From positions 1 through 35,506 of the forward strand of contig JAJUGB010000010.1 of assembly GCA_029268595.1 (NCBI GenBank): a stretch of DNA of 35,506 bases, in the 5' to 3' direction. The translations under genes were made by a program, and so were the position numbers. This DNA comes from Alcaligenaceae bacterium. Its GTDB lineage: Bacteria; Pseudomonadota; Gammaproteobacteria; Burkholderiales; Burkholderiaceae_B. Under the pieces are notes generated by a model. The model saw only the letters and a program-made list of their open reading frames with translations. It ran no database searches and was not told where the DNA came from. Of this stretch, positions 1-7,074 are shown piece after piece; the first letter of the stretch is position 1, and each line of letters starts with the position of its first letter.

Positions 1-331
1 AGACCGCGCCTATGAGAAATGCCAGAATGGCCCCGGTAATGATGGCGACCGGCCATGAAATCCACGCCGAATCAATGCCGTGGTGCATGAGGATTCCTAC
101 GGCATAGGCGCCGGCTCCGAAGTAGGCGGCGTGCCCCAGGCTTACCATGCCCCCGTACCCCAATATCAGGTTGAGGCTGGATGCGGCCAGGCCAAAAATG
201 AGCAGTCGAGTGACGAAGCCAATATAGAAATCCAGGCCCATGAGGGTAGCGATGGGCGGGAAGGCGATAAGCAAGACCAGAGCAAGGCCGATCCAGCTGG
301 CGGACAGTCGAAGATGCATGCTGCTTGTCAT
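1..331 (-). CDS. livM: Branched-chain amino acid ABC transporter permease LivM (N-terminal part, cut by window edge)
   Basis: This is the first 110 codons of an inner-membrane permease of the LivHM type, which forms the translocation channel for branched-chain amino acids, amides or related compounds. It reads from ATG at 331 and stays open to base 1. Residues about 12-31 form a hydrophobic segment. It is followed by the family-typical stretch SLNLILGYGGMVSLGHAAYF, and further hydrophobic helices run to the edge. It starts 3 bp after the livH stop, so the two are co-transcribed and probably translationally coupled. The missing C-terminal two thirds lies outside the window. Family assignment is secure. 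The substrate cannot be read from the sequence. Confidence 0.9.
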   Translation of the reverse strand, partial: MTSSMHLRLSASWIGLALVLLIAFPPIATLMGLDFYIGFVTRLLIFGLAASSLNLILGYGGMVSLGHAAYFGAGAYAVGILMHHGIDSAWISWPVAIITGAILAFLIGAV

Positions 332-334
332 GGC

Positions 335-1255
335 TTAGCCTCTAGCGGGGAACAGGCCTTCTGGCTTCAGGAACAGGACTCCGGCCATGAGGACGTAAAT
401 AAGAATGGAGGCAAGAGCAGGCCCCAGACTGGACGCTACTTCCGTTGGCAGGACGTGGCGTAAAAGCAAAGGCAAGAGCGTACGGCTGACCGTGTCTACC
501 CCGCCAATAAGCAGCGCGCCGATCAAGGCGCCGCGTATGGAGCCAATGCCGCCTACCACAATAACTACAAAGGCGAGGATCAGTATGCTTTCACCCATGC
601 CGACCTGTACGGACAATATGGCGCCCAACAAGGAGCCCGCTATGGCGCAAAGCGCCGCGCCGACTGCAAAGATGAAGGTGAATACCAGTTTGATGTTCGC
701 CCCCATGGCAGTTGCCATTTCGCGGTTCGATGCGCCCGCCCGGACCACCATGCCAAGCCGGGTTTTACTGACCAGCAAATACAGGAGCCCAGCCACGAGA
801 AGGCCGACAACAATGATAAATAGGCGGAAGGACGAATACGAAAAGCCTGCCCATAGTTCTATGGGTTGGGCAAAGATGGCCGGGGTGTCCAGACGGAGTG
901 GTTGCTCGCCCCAGATCATGCTGGCGGCCTCGTTGAAAATAAGGATTAGCGCAAAGGTGGCCAATACTTGCGACATGTGATTACGCTGATACAGACGGCG
1001 AAACACAAGGATTTCCAATATGGCGCCAAGGACCATGGTGGCCACTATAGCCAGGCCCAGCCCCATCCAGAACGAGCCGGTATGCAAAGTGAATGTGGCG
1101 GCAAAATAGGCGCCGGCCATATACAACGAGCCGTGCGCCAGATTGATGAAATCCATGATGCCGAAGATGAGGGTCAGCCCCGCAGCCAGCAAAAACAGCA
1201 TTAGACCGAACTGGAGCCCATTCAGTATGAGCTCCAACAGCAGGGTTGCCTCCAT
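335..1255 (-). CDS. livH: Branched-chain amino acid ABC transporter permease LivH
   Basis: A 306-residue polytopic inner-membrane permease and partner of LivM. The N-terminus (LILNGLQFGLMLFLLAAGLT, then GIMDFINLAHGSLYMAGAY) is the classic LivH signature, and about eight hydrophobic helices follow. The length is normal for the family. The start at 1255 has GGAG six bases upstream on the minus strand. No periplasmic binding protein gene (livK) precedes it: the upstream neighbour is a divergent arsenate reductase at 1388, leaving 132 bp for promoters of both. The matching ATPase genes for this copy are not visible here. Substrate specificity is unknown. Confidence 0.93.
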   Translation of the reverse strand: MEATLLLELILNGLQFGLMLFLLAAGLTLIFGIMDFINLAHGSLYMAGAYFAATFTLHTGSFWMGLGLAIVATMVLGAILEILVFRRLYQRNHMSQVLATFALILIFNEAASMIWGEQPLRLDTPAIFAQPIELWAGFSYSSFRLFIIVVGLLVAGLLYLLVSKTRLGMVVRAGASNREMATAMGANIKLVFTFIFAVGAALCAIAGSLLGAILSVQVGMGESILILAFVVIVVGGIGSIRGALIGALLIGGVDTVSRTLLPLLLRHVLPTEVASSLGPALASILIYVLMAGVLFLKPEGLFPARG

Positions 1256-1387
1256 CTATGTCTCCACTTTGTGTTTAGAGGTTTGTAGTACAGGGTTGTC
1301 GCTGTAGCAAGACAGGAAATACCTTATAGTTTTATCGGATCGACGGCTCCGAAGTCGTTTTTTTGTATTGATGCTCTTGAGGTTCAC
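1256..1387. promoter_or_regulatory. Divergent intergenic region between livH and arsC
   Basis: These 132 AT-richer bases separate two divergently read genes, so each must have its control region here. A TATAGT hexamer at 1325-1330 reads toward arsC, but I could not pair it with a convincing -35 box at 16-19 bp. The arsC ribosome-binding site is GAGG at about 1379-1382. No ArsR-type or MerR-type dyad is evident. The short minus ORF that crosses this region has no supporting features. Confidence 0.4.
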
Positions 1388-1729
1388 ATGAAGATCTATC
1401 ACAACCCGCGTTGCGGAACGTCTCGTACCACCTTGCAATTACTCGAAGAGCGCGGCCATAAGCCCGAGGTCATCGAATATTTGAAGACGCCGCCTACTCG
1501 CGAAGAGTTAGTGCAACTCATTCGCGATTCGGGTTTGACGGTGCGGCAAATCATACGCAGCAAAGAACCGATTTATCAAGAACTAGGCTTGGACGATTTG
1601 TCGCTTGATGACGACGCGCTGATCGATGCGATCGTCGCGCACCCCATCCTTATGAACCGCCCCATTGTGGTTACGGATAAAGGCACCCGCTTGTGCCGGC
1701 CAGCGACGGAAGTGGAAGCGATCTTATAA
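1388..1729 (+). CDS. arsC: Glutaredoxin-dependent arsenate reductase (ArsC family, YfgD-like possible)
   Basis: A 113-residue cytosolic thioredoxin-fold protein of the ArsC family, which reduces arsenate to arsenite using glutathione and glutaredoxin. The nucleophile motif HNPRCGTSR places the catalytic cysteine at C9. The three anion-binding arginines of E. coli ArsC (R60, R94, R107 around C12) have exact counterparts at R57, R91 and R104 with constant offset, so the active site is intact. The start is backed by GAGG seven bases upstream. No arsR, arsB or acr3 lies nearby, so this is a lone reductase. YfgD-type ArsC paralogues with uncertain physiological substrate look alike, hence some doubt about an arsenic role. 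It is followed at 59 bp by a toxin-antitoxin pair. Confidence 0.85.
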   Translation: MKIYHNPRCGTSRTTLQLLEERGHKPEVIEYLKTPPTREELVQLIRDSGLTVRQIIRSKEPIYQELGLDDLSLDDDALIDAIVAHPILMNRPIVVTDKGTRLCRPATEVEAIL

Positions 1730-1737
1730 AAGGCGAG

Positions 1738-1767
1738 CTGGACTTATCCAGAAGTGGAGCGTAAAAT
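1738..1767 (+). promoter_or_regulatory. Candidate promoter with small dyad upstream of the Xre/RES module
   Basis: A CTGGAC -35-like hexamer (1738-1743), an 18-bp spacer and a TAAAAT -10-like hexamer (1762-1767) lie just ahead of the antitoxin start at 1789. A short inverted repeat CTGGA/TCCAG (1738-1742 and 1747-1751) overlaps the -35. It could be the antitoxin's autoregulatory operator, which is usual for such modules. The strong Shine-Dalgarno AAAGGAG lies between promoter and ATG. The assignment is by eye and unproven. Confidence 0.4.
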
Positions 1768-1788
1768 GTCCACAAAAGGAGTAAGACC

Positions 1789-2223
1789 ATGCACGCTTAT
1801 GCCTATCCGATCAGCCGCTTCGAACCCACGCCGCCTGTCGATCTCAACGATAGGGCGCAGCGTAAGCGGCTGTCGAAGTCCGCTTTGCAAGGCTTCTTCA
1901 AGCTGGCCCAGGCATGGAAACTTCGAGACGAAGAAGCGTGCAATCTTCTGGGCGGCGTTTCTAGCAGCGCCTTCTACGAATGGAAGAAGAAGCCCGATCG
2001 CGTCCTTGACGCCGACCGCATTACGCGGGTTTCTTATCTTCTAGGCATCTATAAGGCACTGCATATACTGTACGGCGAGACACTCGCAGACAAATGGATC
2101 AAGCTTCCCAACCGCAACCGCATTTTCAATGGGCAAACGCCCCTCGATTACCTTCAGCAGGGCGGCATGCCCGCCATGCACACCTTGCGCCAATTGCTCG
2201 ATGCCCGGCGTGGCGGCGTCTAG
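1789..2223 (+). CDS. Xre/MbcA/ParS-type antitoxin (DUF2384 toxin-binding domain)
   Basis: A 144-residue predicted antitoxin of the Xre-MbcA-ParS family. The N-terminal half (residues about 25-90) is a helix-turn-helix-like region containing AWKLRDEEACNLLGG and SSAFYEWKK. The C-terminal half carries the DUF2384 pattern (YLLGIYKALHILYG, then RNRIFNGQTPLDYLQQGG), which in solved family members wraps around and blocks the RES toxin. The AAAGGAG ribosome site directly upstream fixes the start. The stop is followed within a few bases by the RES gene, the standard antitoxin-toxin order. It is expected to repress its own promoter. The family call is firm. The DNA site is a guess. Confidence 0.88.
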   Translation: MHAYAYPISRFEPTPPVDLNDRAQRKRLSKSALQGFFKLAQAWKLRDEEACNLLGGVSSSAFYEWKKKPDRVLDADRITRVSYLLGIYKALHILYGETLADKWIKLPNRNRIFNGQTPLDYLQQGGMPAMHTLRQLLDARRGGV

Positions 2224-2230
2224 CACTTCA

Positions 2231-2911
2231 ATGCCGCCGTTAAGCCTGGTCCGTCAACTGGATACGGTTCGTCTGCTTCCCTCGCGTTTTGCCAATACTG
2301 AAGACTCAGTACTCGCTCCACTGGCGGAAAACGAGGCGGAACTCAGCGATTTATTCGAATTGGACAATGCCACCAACCAACGCTTGCTCGCCGAGCAGGG
2401 CGGCGCTCCAGGAATCGGGATTGACGAACTGGTTTTCGGAGTGCCCGACTTTCGTATCATTAATGCGGCTTTTACTTATCCGCGACCAGAGGGTAGCCGC
2501 TTCAATTTGGGCGACAGAGGCGCCTGGTACTGCGCGTTCGATACAGAGACGGCCCTTGCCGAGGTCATCTTCCACAAAACCGTCGAATACGCCGAAATCG
2601 ACTATTTCCACGACAGCGTCTCCTATCAAGCTTTGCTGGCCGATTTCAGCGCTCAGTTTCACGACTTGCGTCTGCATACCCATGACGAATGTCTTGATCC
2701 CCGCAGTTATGTGGCGTCCCAGGCTCTGGCTCAGCAGCTGCTCGATCTGGGTTCGGTCGGCGTCGTGTACCCGGCAGTCAGGCTCGCGGGTGGCACCAAC
2801 ATCGCTTGCTTCCGTCCCGCAGTGGTCGGCAACGTAAGGCGCGGAGCGGCCTATCAGTTGACTTGGAACGGCAGTCCAACTCCCCTGGTCGAACCCCATT
2901 CCCGCCCTTGA
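2231..2911 (+). CDS. RES-domain toxin (NAD-targeting), partner of the Xre antitoxin
   Basis: A 226-residue RES-family protein. Known RES toxins (MbcT, ParT, Res) degrade or phosphorolyse NAD+ or ADP-ribosylate targets and arrest growth. The RES core runs from about residue 70 to 205: the arginine-containing stretch EGSRFNLGDRGAWYCAFD, the glutamate of ALAEVIFH, and the conserved serine region near DPRSYVASQALAQQL. I chose ATG 2231, which follows the antitoxin stop by 7 bp. In-frame starts at 2201 (ATG) and 2210 (GTG) would overlap the antitoxin, and none has a clear Shine-Dalgarno, so coupled translation is likely. Its TGA stop lies inside the -35 box of the copA promoter, leaving no room for a separate terminator. 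Confidence 0.87.
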   Translation: MPPLSLVRQLDTVRLLPSRFANTEDSVLAPLAENEAELSDLFELDNATNQRLLAEQGGAPGIGIDELVFGVPDFRIINAAFTYPRPEGSRFNLGDRGAWYCAFDTETALAEVIFHKTVEYAEIDYFHDSVSYQALLADFSAQFHDLRLHTHDECLDPRSYVASQALAQQLLDLGSVGVVYPAVRLAGGTNIACFRPAVVGNVRRGAAYQLTWNGSPTPLVEPHSRP

Positions 2912-2938
2912 CCTTAACATCGTGGCAAGGTTTATAGT
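2908..2938 (+). promoter_or_regulatory. CueR-type promoter/operator of copA
   Basis: TTGACC (-35, 2908-2913) and TATAGT (-10, 2933-2938) are separated by 19 bp, the over-long spacer diagnostic of MerR-family activation. The spacer region carries the dyad ACCTT...AAGGT (2911-2931) that contains TGGCAAGGT, matching CueR boxes. The same core recurs in front of copZ at 5499-5519. CueR-Cu(I) should twist this promoter open to express copA. The RES stop codon (2909-2911) overlaps the -35. Confidence 0.87.
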
Positions 2939-2982
2939 GGACATAGCGTCGCCCACTGGCGAACTTTATAGCTAGGAACACT

Positions 2983-5265
2983 ATGGACACGGTAATTTCC
3001 AACCTCAGAACCTCTCAGCAGACTTCAACCGTTACCTTGTCAGTTGAAGGCATGACTTGCGCCTCCTGCGTGGGCCGTGTAGAGCGCGCACTGCGGGCAG
3101 TGCCCGGCGTCGCTCAAGCTACGGTCAATTTGGCCACGCAAAAGGCGGAGGTGGTTTTTGATGGGGCGGCCCATCCCGAGAGCGCCGTGCAGGCAGTAGA
3201 AAAAGTGGGCTATGAAGCGCAGCTTCTACAAGACCGAGCGGCAGAAGATTCACTGAGTAAACGGCAAGAGCTTGAGGCGGTCACCTTGAGGCGCCACCTT
3301 TGGCAGGCTACGGCATTAACGCTGCCAGTCTTTCTCGTGGAAATGGGCGGGCACCTGGTGCCGGCCTTGCACCACTTCATCGACGCGACCATAGGCACAC
3401 GGGCCAGCTGGGTTCTGCAGTTTGTTCTGACCACACTTGTGCTGGTGGGCCCAGGCCGCGCGTTCTTTACTCGAGGCATTCCGGCTCTTTTGCGCGGCGC
3501 CCCGGACATGAACTCTTTGGTAGCCGTGGGCGCCGGCGCCGCCTATTTATATTCGCTCGTCGCTACTTTTATTCCGGGCGTTTTGCCGCCAGATACCGTT
3601 CATGTGTATTACGAGGCGGCAGCTGTCATCACGACCCTGATTCTATTCGGACGCTATCTTGAGGCCCGTGCAAAAGGGCGGACTTCCGAGGCTATACGCC
3701 ACCTGGTTACGCTGCAGCCCAAAACCGCTTCAGTAAGGCGCAATGGTAAAGCCCGGCAGGTCGACATAGCAGAGGTTCGGGTCGGCGACTTGTTAGAGGT
3801 CAAGCCGGGCGAACGGATCCCTGTGGACGGGGAAGTGGTGGAGGGCGATAGCACCGTCGACGAGTCCATGGTTACGGGCGAACCAATACCCGTTTCCAAG
3901 ACTGCCGGGGCGGCTGTGGTCGGAGGTACCGTGAATCAAAAGGGGGCCCTTGTGTTCCGCGCCACGCAGGTGGGACAAGACACTGTGCTGTCGCAAATCA
4001 TCAAGATGGTTGAACAGGCCCAGACGGGGAAACTGCCTATACAGACCCTCGTCGATAAAGTGACACTGTGGTTTGTGCCGGCCGTTATGGCGGTGGCCAC
4101 CCTGACTTGTTTGATCTGGCTTGTTTTCGGGCCGGAGCCGGCGCTTACCTTCGCTCTGGTCAATGCGGTTGCGGTTCTCATCATCGCATGCCCATGCGCG
4201 ATGGGCCTGGCTACTCCCACTTCCATTATGGTTGGAACTGGCCGCGGCGCCCAGATGGGGGTGTTCTTTCGCAAAGGGGAAGCCCTGCAGCAACTATCCT
4301 CCGCACGAGTCATCGGTGTGGACAAGACGGGTACGCTTACATTGGGAAGGCCGGAACTGACCGACCTGATTCTTAGCCTGCCTGAAGAACGCGACGAGAT
4401 TTTTCCGCTGATTGTGGGGGCCGAGGCGCCGTCGGAGCACCATATTGCCAGCGCATTGGTGCGCGCCGCACACGACCAGGGCATAGAGGTGCCGAGGGCC
4501 GAGCGGTTTCAGTCAATCACCGGTTTGGGGGTTGAGGCGCAGGTTAACGGCCATCGTGTCTGGGTGGGTTCAGGACGCTTCATGCAACAAATGGGCGTGA
4601 AAGTTGAAACGCTATCCGCGGTTGCCGAGCGGCTGGGCGACGAGGGCAAATCCCCTGTGTACGCAGCCGTCGATGGCCGTCTTGCAGGCGTGTTTGCGGT
4701 TTCCGACCCAATCAAGCCCTCTACGCCAGCCGCAATCTCGGCGTTAAAGACCATGGGTTTCAAGGTCGCGATGATTACTGGAGACAATCGCCGTACCGGC
4801 GAGGCGATTGCTCGCAAGCTGGGCATTGATGAAGTCCTTGCAGAAGTACTGCCTGACGCCAAGGTAGAGGCGGTCAAGCGCTTGCGGCACGAACACGGCC
4901 CCGTAGCCTTTGTGGGTGATGGCATTAACGATGCTCCCGCTTTGGCCGAGGCCGATGTAGGGCTGGCTATTGGTACGGGTACCGACATTGCCATAGAGGC
5001 TGCAGATGTAGTCCTGATGTCGGGAGACCTGGCCGGGGTTCCCAATGCCATCGCACTATCGAGGGCCACCTTGCGCAATATACGCCAGAACCTGTTCTGG
5101 GCGTTCGCTTACAACGTGGCCTTGATTCCCGTGGCGGCTGGTGCTTTATATCCGGCTTACGGACTCTTGCTCTCGCCCGTTTTTGCCGCCGGCGCAATGG
5201 CGCTTTCCAGTGTGTTCGTTCTTGCCAATGCCCTGCGGCTGCGGCGCTTCAAACCGGCGCTTTAG
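2983..5265 (+). CDS. copA: Copper-exporting P1B-type ATPase CopA
   Basis: A 760-residue inner-membrane pump that exports Cu(I) from the cytosol using ATP. It has one N-terminal heavy-metal-associated domain (GMTCASC, metal cysteines C26 and C29) followed by the P1B core: the TGE actuator loop (298-300), the membrane metal site CPC (403-405), the phosphorylated D447 in DKTGTLT, the GDGIND hinge (645-650), and late-helix motifs YN (about 710-711) and MALSS (739-743) typical of Cu(I) pumps. The ATP-domain dipeptide usually HP is HH here (H486-H487). The start has AGGA close upstream and a CueR promoter 45 bp before it. The stop overlaps the convergent copZ stop by four bases. Function is secure. 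The HP-to-HH change is unusual. Confidence 0.95.
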   Translation: MDTVISNLRTSQQTSTVTLSVEGMTCASCVGRVERALRAVPGVAQATVNLATQKAEVVFDGAAHPESAVQAVEKVGYEAQLLQDRAAEDSLSKRQELEAVTLRRHLWQATALTLPVFLVEMGGHLVPALHHFIDATIGTRASWVLQFVLTTLVLVGPGRAFFTRGIPALLRGAPDMNSLVAVGAGAAYLYSLVATFIPGVLPPDTVHVYYEAAAVITTLILFGRYLEARAKGRTSEAIRHLVTLQPKTASVRRNGKARQVDIAEVRVGDLLEVKPGERIPVDGEVVEGDSTVDESMVTGEPIPVSKTAGAAVVGGTVNQKGALVFRATQVGQDTVLSQIIKMVEQAQTGKLPIQTLVDKVTLWFVPAVMAVATLTCLIWLVFGPEPALTFALVNAVAVLIIACPCAMGLATPTSIMVGTGRGAQMGVFFRKGEALQQLSSARVIGVDKTGTLTLGRPELTDLILSLPEERDEIFPLIVGAEAPSEHHIASALVRAAHDQGIEVPRAERFQSITGLGVEAQVNGHRVWVGSGRFMQQMGVKVETLSAVAERLGDEGKSPVYAAVDGRLAGVFAVSDPIKPSTPAAISALKTMGFKVAMITGDNRRTGEAIARKLGIDEVLAEVLPDAKVEAVKRLRHEHGPVAFVGDGINDAPALAEADVGLAIGTGTDIAIEAADVVLMSGDLAGVPNAIALSRATLRNIRQNLFWAFAYNVALIPVAAGALYPAYGLLLSPVFAAGAMALSSVFVLANALRLRRFKPAL

Positions 5266-5459
5266 TCGGGGACAGGGGTATAGCCGGCCTGCGCAATGGC
5301 TTCACTGACGGTGCGGGCATCGGCTTGTGTCTGGACCCGCACTGTGTGCTGCTCGAGCTCTATCTCAACTTTTGAGTCGGGGGCGGCCTCTTTGATGGCC
5401 CGTGTGACAGCACCTACACAGTGGTTGCACGTCATATCTTCGACTTTGAATTGCAGCAT
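5262..5459 (-). CDS. copZ: CopZ-like copper chaperone (single HMA domain)
   Basis: A 65-residue protein consisting of a single ferredoxin-like heavy-metal-associated domain with the metal-binding motif MTCNHC (C11, C14) and the expected beta-alpha-beta pattern ending in AGYTPV. Such proteins carry Cu(I) in the cytosol and hand it to CopA's HMA domain. The gene faces copA and their stop codons overlap (5262-5265). It is read from its own CueR-type promoter at 5492-5522. The acidic patch around EIELEQ may help docking (inference). A mercury- or zinc-binding role is possible, but the context argues for copper. Confidence 0.92.
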   Translation of the reverse strand: MLQFKVEDMTCNHCVGAVTRAIKEAAPDSKVEIELEQHTVRVQTQADARTVSEAIAQAGYTPVPD

Positions 5460-5491
5460 GGTGTTGCTCCGAATCAGAAAAAGGTACGCTT

Positions 5492-5522
5492 ACGATACAC
5501 CTTGCCATTGTGGCAAGGTCAA
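5492..5522 (-). promoter_or_regulatory. CueR-type promoter/operator of copZ, shared divergent region with cueR
   Basis: On the minus strand TTGACC (complement of 5517-5522) and TATCGT (complement of 5492-5497) flank a 19-bp spacer. The operator is a perfect 9-bp-arm palindrome, ACCTTGCCA-TTG-TGGCAAGGT at 5499-5519, stronger than the copA copy. It lies between divergent copZ and cueR, so CueR bound here probably activates copZ and also limits its own expression (known for MerR-family regulators; inferred here). Confidence 0.88.
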
Positions 5523-5537
5523 TACTTGAAAGACGCC

Positions 5538-5990
5538 ATGGCAAGCATGAATATTGGCAAGGCAGCAGGCGCCTCGGGCCTGTCGGCAAAAATGATACGC
5601 TACTACGAAAGCATCGGCCTCATTGCACCCATGGCCAGAAGCTCTTCGGGCTACAGGTTGTACTCGCCCGCCGATGTTCAGACTTTACGATTCATAAAAA
5701 GGGCGCGTGATCTGGGCTTTTCCCTGGAGCGCATCCAGCTTCTGGTCGGGTTATGGAATGACAAGCAGCGTAAAAGCCAAGATGTGAAGCGGTTGGCCAG
5801 ACAGCACATCAAAGAGCTCGACCAGGACATCGCCAAACTGCAAAGCATACGCTCGCAGCTACAGCATCTGGCCGATTGCTGCCAAGGCGACAGCCGGCCC
5901 GATTGCCCCATTCTCGATGACCTTTCCAGTGCAATGGCTCTTCCCGATCCTCCCCGTGCGCCGGTTTCGACTTCGTCATCGGCCGATTAA
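5538..5990 (+). CDS. cueR: CueR, Cu(I)-responsive MerR-family activator
   Basis: A 150-residue MerR-family dimeric regulator. The N-terminal winged helix-turn-helix contains MNIGKAAG, KMIRYYESIGLI and GYRLYS. A long dimerisation helix follows. The C-terminal metal loop is CCQGDSRPDCPI, whose C-x7-C spacing equals that of C112 and C120 in E. coli CueR, so Cu(I)/Ag(I)/Au(I) sensing is expected. I take ATG 5538; ATG 5547 is equally plausible and closer to the usual CueR start. Longer upstream readings would run through the operator and copZ, so I reject them. Two sites in this window match its operator (copA and copZ). A glutathionyl-hydroquinone reductase starts 15 bp downstream and may be co-transcribed. 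Confidence 0.92.
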   Translation: MASMNIGKAAGASGLSAKMIRYYESIGLIAPMARSSSGYRLYSPADVQTLRFIKRARDLGFSLERIQLLVGLWNDKQRKSQDVKRLARQHIKELDQDIAKLQSIRSQLQHLADCCQGDSRPDCPILDDLSSAMALPDPPRAPVSTSSSAD

Positions 5991-6005
5991 TAAAGAAGGC
6001 AGACA

Positions 6006-7001
6006 ATGGGCTTACTTATTGAAGGTCAATGGAGTGACCAGTGGTACGACACGAAATCGACGGGCGGCAAGTTCGTTCGAACTGAGGCGCAGTTCAGAAA
6101 TTGGGTTACCCCCGATGGCGCTCCGGGCCCTTCGGGGGCTGCGGGTTTCAAGGCCGAACCGGGCCGCTACCATCTTTATGTATCCTTGGCCTGCCCGTGG
6201 GCGCACCGAACTCTTATCTTCCGCAAACTGAAGGGCCTGGAAGACATGGTGGGGCTATCGGTGGTCAATCCCTATATGGGGCGACAGGGCTGGGCCTTTG
6301 AACCGGCCGAAGGCGTTGTGCCGGACCATGTAAATCAAGCCCGTTATGTGCATCAGCTGTATACGCTGACGGAGCCGCAATATACCGGTCGCGTCACTAT
6401 TCCCATACTCTGGGACACAGAGCGCCGGGTCATTGTCAGCAACGAGTCGTCCGAAATTATCCGTATGTTCAACAGCGCATTTGACGGTGTGGGGGCTCAG
6501 CCGGGCGACTACTACCCGGTCGATCTTCGAGCTCAAATTGACGAGATCAACCAATTCGTCTACACGCGAATCAATAACGGCGTGTACAAAGCCGGTTTCG
6601 CCACTACACAAGAAGCTTATGAAGAAGCTGTGACCGATTTGTTCGAGGCACTCGAGAAGGTCGAGCGGCGCTTGCTTAAGCAACGTTATCTGACGGGCTC
6701 GCGTCTTACAGAAGCCGACTGGCGGCTTTTCACGACGCTGGTGCGATTCGATCCGGTCTATGTGGGGCACTTTAAGTGCAACATCAAGCGACTGGTCGAT
6801 TTTCCGGCACTATGGGGTTTTACTCGCGAGCTGTACCAGCACCCCGGGGTAGCGGAGACGGTGAATTTCTCGCATATCAAGCAGCACTACTATCGGAGTC
6901 ACCCCACCATCAATCCCAGCGGGGTCGTTCCAGTTGGGCCGATCCTGGATTGGAACGCCCCCCACCAGCGGGAAGTCGTACAGGCCAAGGCCACGGTGTA
7001 G
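6006..7001 (+). CDS. Glutathionyl-hydroquinone reductase (YqjG/Xi-class glutathione transferase)
   Basis: A 331-residue cytosolic enzyme of the Xi class of glutathione transferases, which reductively removes glutathione from S-glutathionyl-hydroquinones. The hallmark catalytic motif CPWAHR is present with C63 as nucleophile. The family stretches NPYMGRQGW-like, GRVTIPILWDT, SNESSEIIRMFN and a C-terminal all-helical GST domain (about 160-300, including LTEADWRLFTTLVRFD) follow in order. The length is normal. GAAGG precedes the ATG and the gene begins 15 bp after cueR, suggesting read-through transcription. Copper stress oxidises quinols and glutathione, so a role beside the copper genes is reasonable, but that link is inference. 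Confidence 0.92.
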   Translation: MGLLIEGQWSDQWYDTKSTGGKFVRTEAQFRNWVTPDGAPGPSGAAGFKAEPGRYHLYVSLACPWAHRTLIFRKLKGLEDMVGLSVVNPYMGRQGWAFEPAEGVVPDHVNQARYVHQLYTLTEPQYTGRVTIPILWDTERRVIVSNESSEIIRMFNSAFDGVGAQPGDYYPVDLRAQIDEINQFVYTRINNGVYKAGFATTQEAYEEAVTDLFEALEKVERRLLKQRYLTGSRLTEADWRLFTTLVRFDPVYVGHFKCNIKRLVDFPALWGFTRELYQHPGVAETVNFSHIKQHYYRSHPTINPSGVVPVGPILDWNAPHQREVVQAKATV

Positions 7002-7074
7002 CGGTCACGCCAACAGCGGGCGCAGACGGCACACGGATTGCTTCCTCCTGTTTTGTCTTTCAGCAGGAGCATCC

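Noticed and set aside
1256-1438. 60-codon minus ORF crossing the livH-arsC gap
   Set aside because: It runs into the 5' end of arsC in antisense, has no motif, and occupies the only space for divergent promoters.
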